From NCBI GenBank assembly GCA_023262365.1, contig JALRBF010000319.1:1-7360 (forward strand): a stretch of 7,360 nucleotides of DNA, read 5' to 3'. Position numbers and translations under genes: made by a program. Under the pieces are notes generated by a model that did not search any database, was not told where the DNA came from, and worked only from the letters and a program-made list of their open reading frames with translations. Each line of letters begins with the position of its first letter. Position 1 is the first letter of the stretch. Shown piece by piece: positions 7,032 to 7,360 of this stretch. The stretch is from Burkholderiaceae bacterium. GTDB taxonomy: Bacteria; Pseudomonadota; Gammaproteobacteria; Burkholderiales; Burkholderiaceae_C.

Positions 7032-7360
7032 CTAGCGCGCCGACTGGGCGCGCTGGTTGAGCTGCTCCAAGGCGTTAATGAGCGCAGCCACGCCGCCGTC
7101 GGCCAGGGGGCGCGCAAATTGGCCACGGTACACCTCAACCAGCCAAATGCCCAACACGTTGAGGTCGTAAATTTTCCAGCCCGAGCCCTCCTCCCAACTG
7201 AGCCGGTAGGCCAGTGTCAACGTCTCGCCCTTGGTGGGCCGCAGCTCAGAGCGCACCACCACGTCGGTGGCGCTGCGGTCACGCGTGGGAAAAACCACCC
7301 ATTGCATGTCGCTGGCTCGGGCAATGGCGCCGGCATAGGTGCGCACCAACAGCGTTTTAA
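7032..7360 (-). CDS. mlaC: Phospholipid-transport periplasmic protein MlaC, 3' part (cut by right edge)
   Basis: About 108 C-terminal residues are visible; the start, including the expected signal peptide, lies beyond the right edge. MlaC (Ttg2D family) is the soluble periplasmic carrier that shuttles phospholipid between the outer-membrane MlaA complex and the inner-membrane MlaFEDB complex. The visible part begins KTLLVRTYAGAI, matching the conserved LLxxTY region, and contains GWKIYDLNVLGIWLVEVYRGQF, the WKxYDxxxxGxxLVxxYRxxF block typical of the family, followed by a short charged tail. A TTG at 7349 could look like a start but is internal, since the frame continues to the edge and the family is about 200 residues. 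The mlaB gene follows after 19 bases, the same mlaC-mlaB order as in E. coli. Confidence 0.92.
   Translation of the reverse strand, partial: KTLLVRTYAGAIARASDMQWVVFPTRDRSATDVVVRSELRPTKGETLTLAYRLSWEEGSGWKIYDLNVLGIWLVEVYRGQFARPLADGGVAALINALEQLNQRAQSAR

Noticed and set aside
1..7360. Mobile elements, CRISPR arrays, tRNA/rRNA genes, or a novel defence or biosynthetic system
   Set aside because: No tandem spaced repeats, transposase motifs, RNA-gene landmarks or unexplained protein domains were seen; nearly every base is accounted for by recognised housekeeping genes.

Overview
The window is a compact, one-directional block of housekeeping genes from what looks like a betaproteobacterium, most likely order Burkholderiales (Comamonadaceae-like; genus not determinable by reading). 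The evidence is GC-rich coding sequence, the gene order, and protein motifs close to those of that group. Every supported gene is on the minus strand, so transcription runs from position 7360 toward position 1.

In the direction of transcription the order is: mlaC (3' part only, cut by the right edge), mlaB (STAS domain), an ABC-2 exporter ATPase and its permease (YadG/YadH type), ibaG (BolA family), murA, hisG, hisD, hisC, and hisB (5' part only, cut by the left edge). The first six belong to the cell envelope: MlaC and MlaB are parts of the phospholipid-transport system that maintains outer-membrane asymmetry, the YadGH-like pair is an exporter of unknown substrate, and MurA catalyses the first committed step of peptidoglycan synthesis. 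IbaG is the small BolA-family protein that also lies beside murA in E. coli. The last four are histidine biosynthesis enzymes: HisG (step 1), HisB (dehydratase step), HisC (aminotransferase step) and HisD (final two oxidations).

Spacing is extremely tight. Three junctions are 4-base ATGA overlaps (ATPase/permease, hisG/hisD, hisC/hisB), ibaG and murA overlap by 8 bases, and the other gaps range from 3 to about 50 bases. No terminator is visible anywhere. The cluster could therefore be read as one long polycistron, although internal promoters cannot be excluded by eye. No stretch longer than 300 bases lacks a gene. I see no mobile element, CRISPR array, tRNA, rRNA or recent-transfer signature.

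I do not see an undescribed system here. The points worth a second look are small: a perfect hairpin just before the ATPase start codon, the murA/hisG junction (start choice, G-rich Shine-Dalgarno and a possible 13-codon ORF meeting the hisG start), a short-form HisG with no HisZ in view, and the uncharacterised exporter placed between mla and ibaG-murA.
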